DNA from: Paraspadella gotoi
Taxonomy: Eukaryota > Chaetognatha
DNA length: 64,000 nt
Direction of reading: 5' to 3'
NCBI GenBank assembly: GCA_051294375.1
Contig: CM119264.1
Coordinates: forward strand, 3,019,575 to 3,083,574
Shown: positions 23,601 through 32,600 of the stretch, one piece after another
How the letters are laid out: each line of letters starts with the position of its first letter
How positions within the stretch are numbered: position 1 is the stretch's first letter
Notes under the pieces: model-generated
Told to the model about the DNA's origin: nothing
Database searches by the model: none
What the model saw: the letters and a program-made list of their open reading frames with translations, nothing else
Program-made: the position numbers and the translations under genes

Positions 23601-26600
23601 AGAATAGAATTTTAAGCAAAGTGAATAAGGAAAAAGAATAAAAAAATGAAGGAAAAACGCAAAAAAAACGAGGAAAAGATTATAAGGAAAGAAAAAAAAG
23701 GAAAATGCGGAAAAACAAGAAGGAAAGAAGAAAATTCTTCCTTTTTTAAGACCAGCAAATGAACCAGCCGAGCGGCAGAGGTCTTTCATGTATGTTTCCT
23801 CCGCCCACCTCTGAGAGACAGACCGAGAGAGAAGAGAGAGATGCGAGTAGAGAGAGAGCTGCAGAGACGCATCGTGCATGTAGCGAAAGTAGAGACGAGA
23901 GAGAGATGAGGATGCGACGACTGCCGAGAGAGCACGATTAAGACAGAACGAGATTTAACGAGAGAGATGAGTGTTAGACCCAAGACCCGCGGATCCCGAC
24001 TTTACGACCCTTATGGGACCCCTGGCGCGTCGACTGCAATAAGGCGTCACTCTTCTCTCTCTCTCTCTCTTCTCCTCTCTCCACTCATACCCTCTCTCTC
24101 TCTCTCTCTCTTCTTACTTCTCTCTCTCTCTAGTTTCCATTTAATGTTTTTTGTAAGACATCGTTTTTCGATGTGAGTCGGCCCTAAACAGAGAGAGGGA
24201 TTAGTTTGATGGATGTTTGTCAAATAGTTATGTATGATTATGTAAGTAAATAAACTACTCTAACAACTCTCCCATTTTTACATCAGCCCTGCCCGCTCGT
24301 GAAACGATACGGCCACCTTCCTCGCCTCCGCTACCTGCTCTTCCCCTCGCTCAAGAATCATCCGACGCTCCCCCGAGGAAGGCACGGCGACCCCCACGGA
24401 ATGCCCCGCGGGCACCTACAGCCCCGACGGTCGCGATGGGCTGCGATGTTTTGTCCTTTGAGCGCGAATTGTCCGCGGGGCGGTGAGTCCCGGATGAGTC
24501 CATCGCTCCATGCAGCAACGGAAACGTATGCGGAGACAGCAAAGCGTGTAGCAAGATAAACCGTTAGCAGAGTAATATTATATTATTTCAAAAGAAAATT
24601 TGTTTTCCATTAGTAGATTTGAAAATTTATCTAACCGCCTTAATGCCAACGCAAAACAAGTCATTACGTTGAATAAAAATCCAAGAAACAAAAAACTCAG
24701 CAGAAGATTCGGAGCAGGTTTGCGATGGCATAAAGAATATGTACATATTCCTCTCTTCCTCTCACCCTCCTCTCCTCCTCATCATCTCCTCTTCATCCTC
24801 ATACTCTTCTTCTTCCTCCTCCCCATATCTACACTCTCCCCCTACTCTTCCTGCTCCCATCCTCTTCCTCCTTTCCTCCTCTTCCTCTTCCCTCTCCTCT
24901 TTCTTCTCCCCTTTCTCCTTTCCCCCTCCTCTGCTCCTCATCTCTCCTCTTCCCTTCGACCTCCTCCTTCTTCTTCCCCTATCTTCTTTTCCCCCTCCTC
25001 TTCTTCCCTTCCTCTTCTTCCTATTCCCCTCCTTTCATCTCCTACCCTCAGAACTCTTCTTCCCCTCTCTTATCTCCTCCTCTTTCTCTTCCCCCCTCAT
25101 TCTTCCTCTTGGTGATTTACTCTTCCCCTTTCCTCTTCCTCCTCCCTCTGCACCCTATCTTCCATTTCCCCTCTCTTCCTCCTCTCCCCCCTTTCTCCTC
25201 TTCCTCTTCCTTATCCTCTTTTCTCCCTATCAATCCTTCTTTCTATTAATTTCCCCCTCGTCTTCTTTCCTATCTTTCTTTATCCTCCTTCCTCTAATCC
25301 ACCTCCTGCCCCCCCCCCCTTTCCCAAGGCCTTACCTCGTGGCCAACCCTGCTCGCGGTCGTCACACCTGTACTGTCTTCCTCCACGAACGCCGTGCTCG
25401 GCGGGAACGGGCGTCATCGACCGGCACGCTGGCCTGCCATCCTTGCGACGCCGGCGCCTTCGCGGCCGAAGATGGCGCCGCCGCCTTGCGTGGATTTGTC
25501 CGATGGGCGTTCCGGCTGCGGGGTAGCGAAGAACAAGTCGCCCGTCGGGTGCGAGTCTAATTAATTGGAGTATTTCTTTCTTCTTTTTCTCCTTTCTTTC
25601 CTTCATTTCTTTTCTTTCTCTTTCTTTTTTCTTTCTTCTTTCTTTCTTTCTTTCTTCTCTCTTTCTTTCTCTCTTTCAATTCCTTCCTATAGATGTATCT
25701 TTCTTTCTTCCCCTTTAGTTCGTTATTTTTTTCTGTCTTGATTTTTTATTTACACTCCTTCCGTTCGTTTCTTAGTTCATTCTTCATTCATTCATTCATT
25801 CATTAATTCATTCATTCATTCATTCCATTTAATTCTTTTTACCTTTTTTTCATTTTCTTTTGTTCCTTCCTTCGTTCATTCTGATCTTTCGTCTGGTCAC
25901 TTGACCCAAAGCGTTTTTACTTTTTTCCTTTCCCCCTGGCCATGGCCTCCCTCGCCGAGGCCGACGAGATCTCCGCGCTGCGGGTCTTCAAAGATCCTGC
26001 TCCCCCCGCCGTCGACGCTGCCGTCAACGCCGTCTTCAGCGTCGTCAACCGGAACGTATCCGGCGACGGTTTCGACGTCGGCGCCGAGAGAAGCTTCGTC
26101 AGCGGCGTGGAGAGCGCCGCTTTTAGCGCCGAGGATTTAGAGCTCGAAGAGGGCTCCGGAAGGGGCTTGAACAAAGACGATCTTCCATATCCCGAGGTCG
26201 TGAGGGGAGTTCCGGTTCTGTTGAAGGCTTACGAGATGCACAAGGAAAACTCTGAGGTGGGTGGTGGGGTGAATCATAAGAGGGTAGGGGNNNNNNNNNN
26301 NNNNNNNNNNNNNNNNNNNNNNNNNNNNNNNNNNNNNNNNNNNNNNNNNNNNNNNNCTCCGCTCTCTGCTCTCTCTCTCTCCCTCTCTCTCTCTCATCTC
26401 TCCGTCTCTCTCTTCTCTTACTCTCTCTCTCCCGACTTTAAGATTTCCTCCTGAGTTGACTGACCCGAAAATGACTCCGAGTGAGGATGAGCAAAGTGAG
26501 AGACAAGACGCTATCGGTGTTGCTTGCGGCCACAGATGGAAACCATTGGAAGCCATTGGATAGATGAAAAGAAATATAAACATCAGGATAAAAACAAATA

Positions 26601-27154
26601 GCAACAAAATAAACGAACAAAATAAAAGAGCAACCAAACAGAATAACAAAAAATAAAAAAATAAACAAATAAAAATTCCATCTTTGTCGTTGAGTCATTC
26701 TAAACAGAGAAATCGAAAAATATGATTTTTTCGAAAACTTTCAATATCGAAAATCAATTTTTCGTTTTTTTAAAGTCTTCGCGCTTTAAAATGTTGAATA
26801 TATACTACCCAATATATATATATATATATATTAAACAAAAGAGCGAAGGGAATCAAGATAGAGGCTCACCCTATCACCAGGGCCTTTCTTCCCCTGGATC
26901 TTGAGTCTCAACTGTTTTTAGGATTTCATCGATTGTTCTTTTGTTTCCCCCCCTCTTTTTTTTTGGTCCAGGTGGTAGAGGGCGTCTGTTCTCTTCTCCT
27001 CGAACTCGCCGAATACGATGATCTAAGATCTTCGCTCCACAACTACCAACTCCACCTGACGCTCCTGCCCGAGGCGCTCCAACGCTTCGCCGACAACGCC
27101 GAAGTGACGGGTCCAGCTCAGGCTGCTCTCGACAAGATCGCCGTAGCTGATTGA
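6959..27154 (+). CDS. STKLD1-like: STKLD1-like serine/threonine kinase with C-terminal armadillo-like repeats
   Basis: Visible exons: 6959-7103, 7215-7302, (one lost in gap 7327-8012), 8289-8460, 8670-8802, 9580-9807, 10743-10850, 12873-13190, 13358-13509, 14001-14111, 14373-14479, a split exon 19959-20035 plus 25936-26256, and the last exon 26972-27154 with stop TGA. Splice phases agree throughout except at the noisy part. The N-terminus matches the STKLD1 family (glycine loop LGKGAQGSV, '[13 protein letters not shown]'), followed by [14 protein letters not shown] and a D-V-W-S-L-G motif. The second half is helical repeat sequence. Unlike the vertebrate protein as I recall it, the catalytic HRD and DFG residues are intact, so an active cytosolic kinase is inferred. 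Substrate unknown. Three exons contain single-base frame breaks, probably sequence errors. Introns host six tRNA genes and a satellite array. Confidence 0.8.
7327..8012. other. assembly gap (686 N) inside the kinase domain
   Basis: Run of N in the intron after exon 2, followed by a (CT)n run to about 8110. The kinase segment between helix C and the catalytic loop (hinge, helices D and early E) is missing from the visible exons, so at least one exon must lie here. Confidence 0.95.
8289..8460 (+). CDS. STKLD1-like: kinase exon: catalytic loop and DFG motif
   Basis: The acceptor is ccttccag at 8288 and the donor gtgaaa starts at 8461 (phase 0). It begins RWSQMVES in one frame and then needs a one-base shift near 8312-8316 to enter the frame giving [40 protein letters not shown] and TKTRTT. 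HRD (catalytic base), the Asn of the catalytic loop and DFG are all present. Joining to the next exon gives [14 protein letters not shown], a normal activation-segment ending. The frame break looks like one extra G in the assembly. Confidence 0.8.
8670..8802 (+). CDS. STKLD1-like: kinase exon: APE motif and helix F
   Basis: The acceptor is gtccgtag at 8669 and the donor gtgagt starts at 8803. It encodes [20 protein letters not shown] then [20 protein letters not shown]: the APE motif and the conserved Asp of helix F in D-V-W-S-L-G. It ends in phase 1. The exon itself contains a CACGTG hexamer at 8768-8773, followed by three more in the adjoining intron. Confidence 0.87.
8803..8900. repeat. 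three-copy 30-bp tandem repeat with CACGTG motifs
   Basis: CACGTG lies at 8815-8820, 8845-8850 and 8875-8880, exactly 30 bases apart, each in a TCACGTGAT context. The surrounding copies share GGTCGGGTGAATTTGGA-like sequence. It sits at the 5' end of a kinase intron. The palindrome matches the E-box bound by bHLH-zip factors, but function is not shown. Confidence 0.7.
8923..9570. repeat. pyrimidine minisatellite and (CT)n microsatellite in intron
   Basis: From 8923 to about 9262 the sequence is a degenerate array of TTCTTCATTCTTTATT-type units. From about 9376 to 9568 it is almost pure (CT)n. Long open frames here are artefacts of the repeat. The kinase intron ends directly afterwards at 9579. 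Confidence 0.85.
9580..9807 (+). CDS. STKLD1-like: kinase exon: end of the C-lobe
   Basis: The acceptor is cccaccag at 9579 and the donor gtgagt starts at 9808. The first part reads [20 protein letters not shown], matching the STKLD1 region after helix F. The second part, after a one-base shift near 9631-9640, gives an acidic Ser/Gly linker and then '[20 protein letters not shown]' and QRPK, the Arg-containing end of the kinase fold (subdomain XI). As written, one frame cannot cover both; an extra base is the simplest explanation. It ends in phase 0. Confidence 0.7.
10743..10850 (+). CDS. STKLD1-like: kinase gene exon: helical linker with acidic tail
   Basis: Acceptor ctcttaag at 10742 and donor gtacaa at 10851, phase 0 on both sides. 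Encodes [29 protein letters not shown] and an acidic DDDNDVQ end. It links the kinase domain to the repeat domain. A (CAA)n run follows in the intron at 10849-10876. Confidence 0.75.
10971..11043 (-). tRNA. tRNA-Lys (anticodon CTT)
   Basis: 73 bases. The minus strand reads GCCCGGTTAGCTCAGTCGG at the start, with a perfect A box, anticodon loop CTCTTAA, a GGTTCGAGCCC-type B box and a matching 3' acceptor strand. A TTTT terminator follows within a few bases on the minus strand. No intron. Confidence 0.97.
11127..11198 (-). tRNA. tRNA-Asp (anticodon GTC)
   Basis: 72 bases. The minus strand starts TCCTCGGTAGTATAGTGG. The anticodon loop is CTGTCAC, the B box is GGTTCGATTCC, and the acceptor stem is fully paired with discriminator G. 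A TTTTTT terminator follows. Confidence 0.97.
11509..11597 (-). tRNA. tRNA-Tyr (anticodon GTA) with 16-base intron
   Basis: 89 bases. The minus strand starts CCCTTGATAGCTCAGTTGG. Anticodon GTA is followed one base later by a 16-base intron (plus-strand 11545-11560), then the second half of the anticodon stem. The B box is GGTTCGAATCC and TTTT follows the 3' end. The intron position 3' to base 37 is the canonical nuclear one, and eukaryotic tRNA-Tyr genes nearly always have an intron. Confidence 0.96.
11914..11985 (-). tRNA. tRNA-Pro (anticodon AGG)
   Basis: 72 bases. The minus strand starts GGCTCGTTGGTCTAGGGG. The anticodon loop contains AGG, the B box is GGTTCAAATCC, and the acceptor stem GGCTCGT/ACGAGCC is perfect. 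TTTT follows. Confidence 0.97.
12099..12171 (+). tRNA. tRNA-Ala (anticodon AGC), copy 1
   Basis: 73 bases starting GGGGGATTAGCTCAAATGG. Anticodon loop TTAGCAT, B box GGATCGATACC (an accepted variant), T stem CCGGG/CCCGG intact, acceptor paired with two G-U pairs. A TTTT terminator follows at about 12174. Confidence 0.96.
12478..12498. other. assembly gap (21 N)
   Basis: Short run of N inside the tRNA-bearing intron. Confidence 0.95.
12873..13190 (+). CDS. STKLD1-like: kinase gene exon: armadillo-like repeats, part 1
   Basis: Acceptor cttcaag at 12872, donor gttggt at 13191, phase 0 both ends, 106 codons without a break. Amphipathic helices such as '[14 protein letters not shown]', '[20 protein letters not shown]' and '[12 protein letters not shown]' show the spacing of armadillo/HEAT repeats, which form the C-terminal half of STKLD1 proteins and usually bind partner proteins. 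Confidence 0.82.
13358..13509 (+). CDS. STKLD1-like: kinase gene exon: armadillo-like repeats, part 2
   Basis: Acceptor gtcatag at 13357, donor gtaggt at 13510. Encodes [39 protein letters not shown] and a Cys-rich 'CNICAACC' end; the E-L-I-G-x-L-G-G-I turn is typical of an armadillo repeat. Ends in phase 2. Confidence 0.82.
14001..14111 (+). CDS. STKLD1-like: kinase gene exon: armadillo-like repeats, part 3 (with frame break)
   Basis: Acceptor cattccag at 14000, donor gtaagg at 14112. Begins [20 protein letters not shown] then ISD. Removing one base near 14071 restores '[12 protein letters not shown]', which joins in phase with the next exon; as written the frame meets a stop at 14107-14109. 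The repeat consensus strongly favours the restored frame, so a sequence error or a fresh mutation is inferred. Confidence 0.72.
14373..14479 (+). CDS. STKLD1-like: kinase gene exon: armadillo-like repeats, part 4
   Basis: Acceptor tttttcag at 14372, donor gtgaga at 14480 within the start of a (GA)n run. Encodes [20 protein letters not shown] then '[16 protein letters not shown]', a further helical repeat. Ends in phase 0. Confidence 0.8.
14772..14819. other. perfect 20-bp inverted repeat (hairpin)
   Basis: Arms TTTTTTTTGAATTAGTTCCT and its exact complement are separated by the 8-base loop ttacgcgg. It lies about 115 bases upstream of the second tRNA-Ala gene. It could be a mobile-element remnant or a structured RNA; nothing else supports a function. 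Confidence 0.75.
14936..15008 (+). tRNA. tRNA-Ala (anticodon AGC), copy 2
   Basis: 73 bases, nearly identical to the gene at 12099. Differences: the 3' T-stem strand is CCCAG where the first copy has CCCGG, creating one C-A mismatch, and the acceptor 3' strand is ATCCTCC. TTTTTTT terminator follows immediately. Probably functional; the T-stem mismatch is a mild concern. Confidence 0.92.
15048..15072. other. assembly gap (25 N)
   Basis: Fixed-size run of N, just 3' of the tRNA-Ala gene. Confidence 0.95.
15845..16395. repeat. GA-rich microsatellites and GATGATAACC minisatellite
   Basis: Several imperfect (GA)n blocks run between 15845 and 16192. From about 16227 units of roughly 20-26 bases built on GATGATAACCRAAW repeat about six times. 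Non-coding. Confidence 0.7.
17390..19935 (+). repeat. 70-bp satellite array, about 35 copies, with tRNA-like A box
   Basis: A head-to-tail unit of 70 bases recurs throughout. Key parts are GTATGAAATTTTCTGCTG, TCCACCTTACTATGGCTTCA, TAGTGTAGTGGTTACAGG and TGGGTAGCGAGGCT. Copies differ mainly by one-base insertions and deletions, so much of the variation is probably read error in uncorrected long-read sequence. TAGTGTAGTGG fits the Pol III A-box pattern of tRNA genes (tRNA-Val and tRNA-Glu D arms are similar), but no B box is present. The array ends about 25 bases before a splice acceptor. Open frames in it are not genes. Confidence 0.88.
19959..20035 (+). CDS. STKLD1-like: 5' part of a kinase-gene exon, in noisy sequence
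   Basis: After an acceptor atccccag at 19958 the sequence reads [20 protein letters not shown] then KLA, a helical repeat that continues directly into the clean sequence at 25936 (L-A-M-A-S-L-A-E). The same bases just after 20035 are a noisy copy of 25942 onward. One reading-frame slip at the very start is expected given the error level. This 5' part of the exon exists only here; the clean contig begins in mid-exon. Confidence 0.6.
20036..25935 (+). other. redundant low-quality copy of 25936-29630 plus 39690-41335 (assembly artefact)
   Basis: The block repeats in order: the kinase exon (to about 20375), the last kinase exon (about 21229-21414), the start of the giant cysteine-repeat gene (signal-peptide exon near 22352-22510, exon 2 about 22597-22700, exon 3 about 23288-23385, exon 4 from about 24287, exon 5 about 25329-25556) and the pyrimidine-rich introns. 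It then jumps at 25936 back to the middle of the first exon it copied. Errors are scattered single-base changes in all parts. The junctions show that clean 29630 should join clean 39690. Confidence 0.82.
25936..26256 (+). CDS. STKLD1-like: 3' part of kinase-gene exon (armadillo-like), clean sequence
   Basis: Open in frame as [18 protein letters not shown], continuing through '[15 protein letters not shown]' and '[17 protein letters not shown]', with donor gtgggt at 26257 in phase 0. The ATG at 25942 is internal, not a start: the upstream sequence at 25880-25935 belongs to a noisy read, and the true upstream codons are at 19959-20035. Armadillo-like helices with an acidic insert are visible. 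Confidence 0.75.
26291..26356. other. assembly gap (66 N) in last kinase intron
   Basis: Run of N followed by (CT)n. The noisy copy spans the equivalent place between about 20380 and 20520. Confidence 0.95.
26972..27154 (+). CDS. STKLD1-like: kinase gene last exon with stop codon
   Basis: Acceptor tggtccag at 26971; phase 0; encodes [17 protein letters not shown] then '[16 protein letters not shown]' and ends 'ALDKIAVAD' with TGA at 27152-27154. Joining to the previous exon gives [19 protein letters not shown], a textbook armadillo repeat. This is taken as the real C-terminus of the kinase. Confidence 0.8.
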   Translation: MVEGVCSLLLELAEYDDLRSSLHNYQLHLTLLPEALQRFADNAEVTGPAQAALDKIAVAD

Positions 27155-27697
27155 CGTTGGGATTTTGCGGCGTCATAGAGCGGCGGTGGCGGCGTCGATT
27201 TTTTGAGCGGCGTCTTTTGAGCGGCGTCATGCGAAGGCGTTGATCGATCGAATTCGATTTCGCGTAAAATTTTCTCGAGTGAAAAATCGAATCAATCGAT
27301 GAACGAAAATTAAAACAAAAGATTCCATCGTAAATTTTTTTTTTGTTTTTGTTTTATTTTTATTGTTTCGTGTTTTGTTTGTTTTTGTTTTGTTTTTTTT
27401 CCATCATGATTGACGAAATATCGCTTTTTAGGGGAGAGGGATATCGCTTTTTTTTTAGGGATGGGAAAGATAAAGGTTTTCTATTTGAAGAAAAAGAAAA
27501 AGTTAATTTGATCCAATTTTGTAGGAAACTTGAATCACGTGATAAAACATAAACGTCGACTTTTATGACCGCAAAATCGTCATCATTAAAAAAAAAAAGA
27601 AAAAAAAAGAAAAGAAAAAAACTGGACGTTTGTCGGAACTAAAAAAAAGGATCGTTTCTCACGACGACCCTGCGCGCCATCTGTTTTGTCATCACCA

Positions 27698-27729
<32 letters not shown>

Positions 27730-27736
27730 ATTCGTC

Positions 27737-27786
<50 letters not shown>

Positions 27787-28032
27787 CTCTCTCTCCCTCT
27801 CTCTCTCTGGGGCTGTTGGCACCGTGTCACTTCACAAAAAAAGCGTCACTGCTCACCTGTCCTCCTTTTTTTTTCCTCCACGAGCGGAGATTGCTAAGTT
27901 TTCTTTTGCTACCGAAGGGAGGGCCATGCCATTCATCACTGCACTGACACCTGTCTCTCCCGCCACCTGTCTCCCCGTATTTTTCGCACTGAATTTCCCA
28001 CTGCCGCGCCCCCTTTTTCGCGTGACCTCGCC
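27155..28032. other. intergenic region between kinase and giant gene
   Basis: Begins with GCGGCG-rich 3' flank, then T-rich and A-rich stretches, then (CT)n at about 27700-27810, then GC-richer sequence up to the next ATG. No clear AATAAA or TATA box stands out. No gene seen. Confidence 0.5.
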
Positions 28033-28150
28033 ATGAGCGAACGGGCGCCGCCTTCGGTGGGCGTGTCAGCGTCTCCCGTGGGCGTGCCGCGTCGCGTCTT
28101 TTGTCCTCTGACGTTCGCCGTCTTGGTTTTGGCCGCGAGAGGCGCTTCAG
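28033..28150 (+). CDS. giant gene exon 1: signal peptide
   Basis: ATG at 28033 in a cgccATGa context. A 20-residue basic and Pro/Ser-rich n-region is followed by RRVFCPLTFAVLVLAARGAS, a hydrophobic core ending in a small-residue cleavage site. Donor gtgatt starts at 28151, phase 1. The long n-region is slightly unusual, but no nearer Met exists. The noisy copy near 22352 also has an ATG here. Confidence 0.75.
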
Positions 28151-29348
28151 GTGATTTTTTTGTCTGAGACGCCATTTTTAATCTTCTCTTTTGTTTTCTT
28201 TTTGTCTTTTGTTTTTTATTTTGTTTTTTTTTCGCTTCTTCAAAAGCTGCATGCAATTGCGAATCGGACTGCAGCAACCTTTGCCCTCCTGGCAGCTTCT
28301 GGGACGCGAGTCAGACAAAGTGCTCTGGATGTCCGACTGGATATTAGTGAGTTGCAGGGGGGGGAGGCAAAGGGAGAGAATAGACGCGAATGATTTATTA
28401 ATTTTTGAAATAAACAATGACTATATTTAGCAATAAAATAATGACATTTGAATTTAAAATTAAGAAATGAGGAGGAAAAACTTTCCGCTATATTTTCCAA
28501 ATACGTCTAATTTCAGCTTAAATTGAGAAAGGGGTTAGTTTTGAAATTTGAAGATTAGGTTATGGTTTATGATTAAGGATTGAGATAAAAGGGATTAAGG
28601 AATAAAGGCTAAGGATAAGGGAAGAGGTTTAGAGATTAGAGATTAGGTTATAGATTAGTAAGAAATAAAAATTAAATTTAGGGATTAAGTAACAAAAATA
28701 GGTCGCCTTCGAAAAATAGTGCACCCCCCAAAAACAAAAAAGAAAAAAAAAAGAAAAAAAAACAACAACGATTCTCATGACGAAAACAACGAGAATTTTA
28801 AAGGCGAAAAAACGACGACGATAACGACGACGACGACGACCCTAACGACGACGACAACGACGACGACGACCCCTCTTGCTCTTTTCTCAGCTGCCCGGGC
28901 GGAACCTCGTCTCGCGTTGCCTGTGAACGAGGAGCTTTTTCGAATCTCGTCAACCAGAGTTCGGTCGCCAGTTGCCATTTGTGTGTGTAACTAGTAGGTG
29001 ATGATTGGGTGATGTGGGTGTGTAGGTGTGTCAGAGGGAGGAAGAGAGAAGAGAGAGAGAAAGATTGGAAGAATAAGAGAGATGAAAGAAAAAAACGAAC
29101 AAATAAAACAAGTGGAAAATAAAAATAAATAGAAAGAAAATTTTAAGAAAAGTGAATAAGGAAAAAGAAAAAAAATGAAGGAAAAACGAAAAAAACGAAG
29201 AAAAGATTAAAGGAAAAGAAAAAAAGGAAAATGCGGAAAAACAAGGAAGAGAAAGAGAAAATTCTTCCTTTTTTAGACCAGCAAGAACCAGCCGAGCGGA
29301 GAGAGAGAGAGAGAGAGAGAGAGNNNNNNNNNNNNNNNNNNNNNNNNN

Positions 29349-29399
<51 letters not shown>

Positions 29400-29526
29400 G
29401 AGAGAGAGAGAGGAAGAGAGAGAGAGAGAAAGGAGAGGAGGAGTGTTAGACCCCAAGACCGTGACCGGACCCTTTACGACCTTAAGGACCCCTGGCTGGG
29501 TCGGACTGCGTGAATTAAAGGCGTCA

Positions 29527-29621
<95 letters not shown>

Positions 29622-32600
29622 GTTTTCCATTTAATGTTTTGTAAGACATCTTTTTTTCGCATGTGCGTCGCTAACAAGAGGGAGCCGGATTAGTTTGATG
29701 GATGTTTGTCAAAATAGTTATTTATGATTATGTAAGTAAATAGAACATTGACATCTCCCATTTTTGATCAGCCCTGCCCGTCGGGAGACGTACGCCCCTT
29801 CCACCGCCTCCGCTACCTGTCTCCCTGCCTCAAGAATCATTCTCGCTGCCCCGAGGAAGGCACGGCGACCCCCACGGAATGCCCCGCGGGCCACCTACAG
29901 CCCCGACGGTTGCTATGGGGCTGCGGATGTTTGTCCTTGGGCATGAGCTGAAATGTCCGGGGGCTGATGTCCGGAGAGGCCCATCCTTGCAGCAACGGAA
30001 CGTATGCGGTACAAAATAGGGTGAGAAGATAAACTGTTAGCCAGAAATATTTAGTTATTTTTCAAAAGAAATTTGTGTTCATTAGTATGATGAAAATTTA
30101 TCTAACGCCTAATGCAACGAAAATTCAAGTCTATTTACTGTTGAATTAAAATCCAAGAAACAAAAAAACTCAGCAGAAGATTCGAGCAGTTTGCGATTGG
30201 CCAAAGACATTATGTACCAATATCCTCCTCTCCTCGTTCACTCCTCCTCTTCCTGCACTTCATCTCTCCTCTTCCTCCTCATCTCTCCTCTTCTCCTCCC
30301 CCGTATCTTTCTTTTCCCCCTCTCTTCCTGCTTTCCCCATCCTCATCCTCTTTCCTCCTGTCCTCTTCCCTCTCCTCCTTTCTTCTCGCTTTCTTTCCTT
30401 TTCCCCCTCCGCTTTCCTCCTCATCTCTCCTCTTCACTCTTTCGACCTCCTCCTTCTTCTTTTCCCCCTATCTTCTTTTCCCCTGCTCCCCTCTTTTCCT
30501 TCCCTTTCTTCCTATCCCCTCCTCTTCTTCTCCTCCTATTTCTCTTCCCCCTCACTCTTATATCTCCTCCTCTTTCTCTTCCCCTCATCTTCCTCTTGCG
30601 GATTACTCTTCCCCTCCTCTTTCTCCTCCTCCTATCTTCCATTCTCCCCTCCTCTTCCCCTGCTCCCCTCCTTTCTCGTCTCTCTTCCTTATTCCTCTTT
30701 TTCCTCCCTATCATTCCTTCTCTTCCTATTAATTTCTCCCCCTCGTCTTTTCCGTTATCTTTCTTTATCCTCCTCCTCTTTCCACCTCCTGCGCCCCCCC
30801 CCCTTCTTCCCAAGCGCCTTTACCTCGTGCCAACCCTGCTCTGCGGGTCAACCTTACCTTCTTCCTCCACGAGCGCCGTGCTTCGGCTCCGTCTAGGGAA
30901 AACGCGTCCATCGACCGGCGACGCCTGCCTGCCATCCTTGCGGACGCCGGCGCTTCTCTCGCGGCCGAAATTGCGCCGCCGCTCTGGCCGTGGATTTGTA
31001 CCGATGGGTTCTCGGCTGCGGTGAGAAGCAACAAGGCGCCGATCGGGTGAGTTTTATTATTGGAGGTATTTCTCTTTTCTTCTTTCTTTCTTTCTCTTCT
31101 TTCTTTCTTTCTTTTCTTTCTTTCTTTTCTTTCTTTCTTTTTCTCTCTTTCTTCTTCTCTTTCAATTTATCATTCTATTTAGATGTATCTTTCTTTTCTT
31201 CCCTTAGTTTCGTTATTTTTTTTCCGTCTTGTTTTTTATTTCATTCCTTCCGTTTCGTTTCTTAGTTCATCATTCATTCATTCATTCATTCAATTCATTC
31301 ATTCATCATTTAATTCATTCTTCATATCATTCCCATTAATTCTTTTACCTTTTTCATTCTTTTTCTTTTGTTCCTTCCTGTCGTTCATTCGATCTTTCCG
31401 TCTGTCACTTTGACCAACTTTTTACTTTTTCCTTTCCCTTCTTCCCTTCCTCTCCCTCGCCCTGACCTCCCCTCCCTTTTCTCTTTCTTCCTCTCCCTCT
31501 CACCTTCCTCTTCCCCTCGCCTTTACCTCCCTCTCCTTTCGCTTTTTTCCTTTCATTCCCCTTTCTTTCCCCTTCGCCCTTACTCCCCTCTCTTTCCCCT
31601 ATTTTCCTCTCCCTCACCCTTTCTTTTCCCCTCGCCCTTACCTCCTCCTTCCTCTCTCTTCCTTTCATTTCCCCTTTCCCGCTCCCATTAATCTTTCTTC
31701 CTCGGGCGGCCGTCGCGCTGCTGCGGATTGCGTCACCGTGTTTTAATGGGATACTGCGTTGCCTAGGGCCTCACCTTACGATAACATCGGGTCTCTCGGT
31801 GCGTCCGTCTGTCTGGTGTCGGTTGACTGTCTGTTTTGGATGTCTTTCTTTCCATTTGTCTCTCTGGTCTCTGTTTGTCTTCTGCTAAATTATCTTTCTG
31901 TCTCCCGCATTTCCCATTTGTCTGTCGTCCTGTCTTTCCGGCCCTTCTAGGTTCCCACACTCTCTCTCTCTTCCTCTCTCTCTCTCTCTCGTCTCTACTC
32001 ATGTCGTCTCCTGCACATCTCTCTCTGCTCTTCCTCTCTCTCTTCTCCTCTTCAATCTCTCTCCTCCCTCTCTCTCTCTCTGGTCCCCTCTGTCGTCTGT
32101 GGGCCTATCCGTCTTGTCTCGATCTGCTCTTTAGGCGTTATGGCAGTTCGAGCGCGTGTGATCGACCTGACGAGTTGATCTGGTTGTTAAAAGATGCAGT
32201 TCGAATGTTCCCTTTCAGGCAGCTCAACTTAAATTTTAACAATATATAAAAATTGATCGAAATGAAAATAAGTAATTAATATTAAAGTTATCGACATGTT
32301 TCGACTCTTATCTTGAGCCTTCAATCAGCGGAAAAACTTTGCCGTTGCCAAAACCCAAAAAAAAATTGTTTCCTCAATTTTAAGTCAAACGCCAAGGCGA
32401 AACGATAAGGAATTCACATAATGTCTACCCACAATCAAAATTGTATATCTAATATAAATTTTAAAAATAGAGTGATTTAGTGCTTCCTTACTTTCCTATT
32501 ATGAAAATGTCAAAAAATTCACAGACGATTCTCGCTAATGTGTAACTTATACTCAAAATATACCCTCTTATACGTACAGTAGATTAAATACCATGACCAA

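Noticed and set aside
24739-25310. Long Ser/Leu/Pro-rich open frames over C/T tracts (also near 9100-9600, 30200-30800, 40145-40700)
   Set aside because: Produced by pyrimidine microsatellites; no domain, codon bias or splice context supports them.
25942-26256. ATG at 25942 as the start of a separate gene
   Set aside because: The open frame continues upstream only into a noisy read, and the matching upstream codons are found at 19959-20035, so the Met is internal.
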